Virus record (IMG/VR): IMGVR_UViG_3300032334_001072
Coordinates: 1 to 40,628 of that record
DNA from: a virus
Direction: 5' to 3' (one strand)
DNA length: 40,628 nucleotides
This document shows, piece by piece, positions 39,594-40,628 of the stretch. How positions within the stretch are numbered: position 1 is the first letter of the stretch; every line of letters begins with the position of its first letter. The translations under genes and the position numbers were made by a program. A model generated the notes under the pieces. It was not told the DNA's origin. It did not search any database and worked only from the letters and a program-made list of their open reading frames with translations.

Positions 39594-40007
39594 TCAGAAT
39601 TCAGCAAAAACCCGGCGGGCCTGCCCGTCAATCATTGTTTCAAAATGCCCGGTTGGGCCCTCAATAAACGATTCAATGATTTCGTCAGGGGTTGCCTGCC
39701 GTAATTTTTCGTTACTATCCGAATCGTTCAAATCAATATCGGCCTCCCAAATTTGTTCCATTAATCCGTCGAAAATCAGGGCAAGAATATCGTCATCGGA
39801 AACATCGCAATCATAAACGCCAATTTTAATTTGTAAATCATTTTTGTTTTCTGTGGTAACCAAAATTTTGCCCGATGAATGAAACGTCACAAACCTATCA
39901 ATTCGGGTTCCATCGCCCATTATCCCGCGAATATTGTCAATTTCCAATCCAATTTGATATCCAAGCTTCGCTTTGATTGCCCGCTGAATGTTCGTCAAAT
40001 TTTCCAT
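39594..40007 (-). CDS. Acidic hypothetical protein, 137 residues
   Basis: The product starts MENLTNIQRAIKAKLGYQIG, with a regular series of beta strands (DRFVTFHSSGKILVTTENKN, LQIKIGVYDCDVSDDDILAL) and an acidic end. ATG40007 has AAGGAG eight bases upstream; the longer frame to 40088 runs through ribozyme copy 2 and is a shadow. The leader contains the whole hammerhead. Acidic small proteins in this position are often host-takeover or anti-defence factors; nothing specific is seen. Confidence 0.68.
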   Translation of the reverse strand: MENLTNIQRAIKAKLGYQIGLEIDNIRGIMGDGTRIDRFVTFHSSGKILVTTENKNDLQIKIGVYDCDVSDDDILALIFDGLMEQIWEADIDLNDSDSNEKLRQATPDEIIESFIEGPTGHFETMIDGQARRVFAEF

Positions 40008-40041
40008 TACCAGACTCCTTGGTTTCGGTTTGCAACATGCT

Positions 40042-40095
40042 CCCGTACGGGTTGGCTTTCCCCGTTTCGGCCCGTGCCCGGGCCTCATCAGCGGG
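40042..40095 (-). ncRNA. Type I hammerhead ribozyme, copy 2
   Basis: The core matches copy 1. Stem I is CCCG (40095-40092), CUGAUGA at 40091-40085. Stem II is GGCCCG, loop GGCA, CGGGCC (40084-40069), with one base pair swapped relative to copy 1 (C-G to G-C) and pairing kept. GAA is at 40068-40066. Stem III is ACGGG (40065-40061) with CCCGU (40051-40047), and residue 17 is A at 40046. Stem I returns with CGGG (40045-40042). Predicted cut between 40046 and 40045. It starts two bases after the UAA stop of the upstream gene. Confidence 0.9.
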
Positions 40096-40097
40096 TT

Positions 40098-40526
40098 TTA
40101 CAATGTTCGTTGGTACGCCAACGCCGCCTCAAATTTTGATTTTTTTTCTTCGTCGGTATGACGAAGCCTAATCAAATCTTCAGCCCCAAGGCCAAAACTA
40201 TAGGTTTTACAAATGATCAGAAAAACCCTTGGGTTGTTAACATCCCATCTTGTCGAAACAACCGTAAACCAACCCCAACCGGCCAAGGTTTGCATTCTAA
40301 TAACGTCCCCGGGTTTCAACGCGTCCGCGCGCACAGAACATGATTTGGTTAGCATTTCCATTGCCGCGCGGCCGCGCGCGGTCAAATGCGTGCCATTGCC
40401 CGCACAGCCAAAACATTTGCTGCCGTGTTGAGTGCAATACGAATATTTGCCCGATCCGCCGCAACGCGAACACGTTTGACATTCCCAGCCCTCGGGCGTT
40501 GTCTGTCCAATCGGTTTAATTGCCAT
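40098..40526 (-). CDS. Zinc-ribbon (DnaJ-like) small protein
   Basis: The 142-residue protein has a Cys-rich N-terminal region (about residues 14-44) with CQTCSRCGGSGKY and CFGCAGNGTH, repeated CxxCxGxG-like motifs as in DnaJ central domains. A later part holds ALKPGDVIRM and a beta-rich, Trp-containing segment (LAGWGWFTVVSTRWD). It may bind zinc and nucleic acid or protein. The start is ATG40526 with AAGGA upstream; TTG40532 is too close to that site. Its leader carries hammerhead copy 3. Confidence 0.72.
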   Translation of the reverse strand: MAIKPIGQTTPEGWECQTCSRCGGSGKYSYCTQHGSKCFGCAGNGTHLTARGRAAMEMLTKSCSVRADALKPGDVIRMQTLAGWGWFTVVSTRWDVNNPRVFLIICKTYSFGLGAEDLIRLRHTDEEKKSKFEAALAYQRTL

Positions 40527-40580
40527 GGCCAAATTCCTTCGTTATGGTTGCCAACCGTCTTGGTTGGTTTTTGTGTGCTT

Positions 40581-40628
40581 CCCGTACGGGCGGCGGGCCC
40601 CGTTTCGTCGCCTGCCGGCAACTCATCA
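40581..40628 (-). ncRNA. Type I hammerhead ribozyme, copy 3, 5' edge cut by window
   Basis: UGAUGA occupies 40628-40623, so the first core C and the stem I 5' strand lie outside the window. Stem II is GUUGCC, loop GGCA, GGCGAC (40622-40607), pairing fully with one G-U despite a different sequence from copies 1 and 2. GAA is at 40606-40604, stem III ACGGG (40603-40599) with CCCGU (40590-40586), and residue 17 is A (40585). Stem I 3' strand CGGG is at 40584-40581. It lies in the leader of the zinc-ribbon gene. Confidence 0.75.

Noticed and set aside
1-40628. CRISPR arrays, insertion sequences, integrase, rRNA
   Set aside because: I saw no regularly spaced repeats, transposase or recombinase motifs, or rRNA segments. 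The only dispersed repeats are the hairpin element and the ribozymes.

Overview
The window is nearly all of a tailed double-stranded DNA phage genome, or a prophage close to that size. It has siphovirus architecture, with a long tape measure protein, no contractile sheath gene and HK97-type head genes. Almost everything is read on the minus strand, so transcription runs from high to low coordinates. The one exception is a small plus-strand island at about 0.8-1.3 kb. The host cannot be read directly. Several accessory proteins resemble families I associate with Planctomycetes and their phages: a secreted protein with an early Ala-Ser-Gln boundary, a Cys-rich C-terminal module ending in Cys-Pro-Asp-Tyr, a small Arg/Gly-rich secreted protein, a papain-type protease and a CsrA-like regulator. 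A planctomycete host is therefore a moderate-to-weak inference.

Layout in the direction of transcription. From 40.6 to 38.1 kb lie small unknown genes: a zinc-ribbon protein, an acidic protein and a 39-residue lipoprotein. Two leaders here, and one at 0.25 kb near the left end, contain what I read as type I hammerhead ribozymes. From 38.0 to 36.4 kb are a RecA-like (Sak4-type) ATPase and a DUF669-like protein. From 36.4 to 35.4 kb are a tRNA-like element, a structured leader, a CsrA homologue and a small sigma factor. From 35.4 to 30.9 kb are a primase-helicase fusion, a GNAT acetyltransferase, a RusA resolvase, a small unknown gene and a ParB-methyltransferase fusion. From 30.9 to 20.6 kb come small and large terminase, portal, a MuF-type head protein fused to a zinc-metalloprotease-like domain, protease-scaffold, a probable decoration protein, the major capsid protein and connector-region genes. 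From 20.4 to 14.7 kb are neck genes, tail terminator, tail tube, tail-assembly chaperones with a -1 frameshift site, and tape measure. From 14.7 to 4.8 kb are distal tail, baseplate and fibre candidates, including a 700-residue protein made mostly of 22-residue repeats. From 4.7 to 1.4 kb are secreted, membrane and protease genes that may form an unconventional lysis cassette, plus an HNH nuclease and a small helix-turn-helix protein.

The plus-strand island (805-1316) encodes a ribbon-helix-helix protein and a 75-residue unknown protein. It converges on the end of the late operon. It diverges from the gene at 304-612 across a 190-bp region with repeated TGTTGAC-type sites, one of which overlaps a good -35 box. 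This looks like the switch region for leftward transcription. If the genome is circular, the left 612 bases are the start of the operon that continues at the right end of the window.

The most notable signals are: (1) three hammerhead ribozymes in gene leaders, with compensatory changes in stem II, two of them beginning within two bases of the upstream stop codon; (2) a roughly 55-110 bp hairpin-rich element in three copies, two of which flank the 75-residue plus-strand gene as inverted repeats; (3) a csrA-like gene preceded by a tRNA-like element and mutually exclusive helices; (4) the MuF-metalloprotease fusion; (5) the 25-unit repeat protein.
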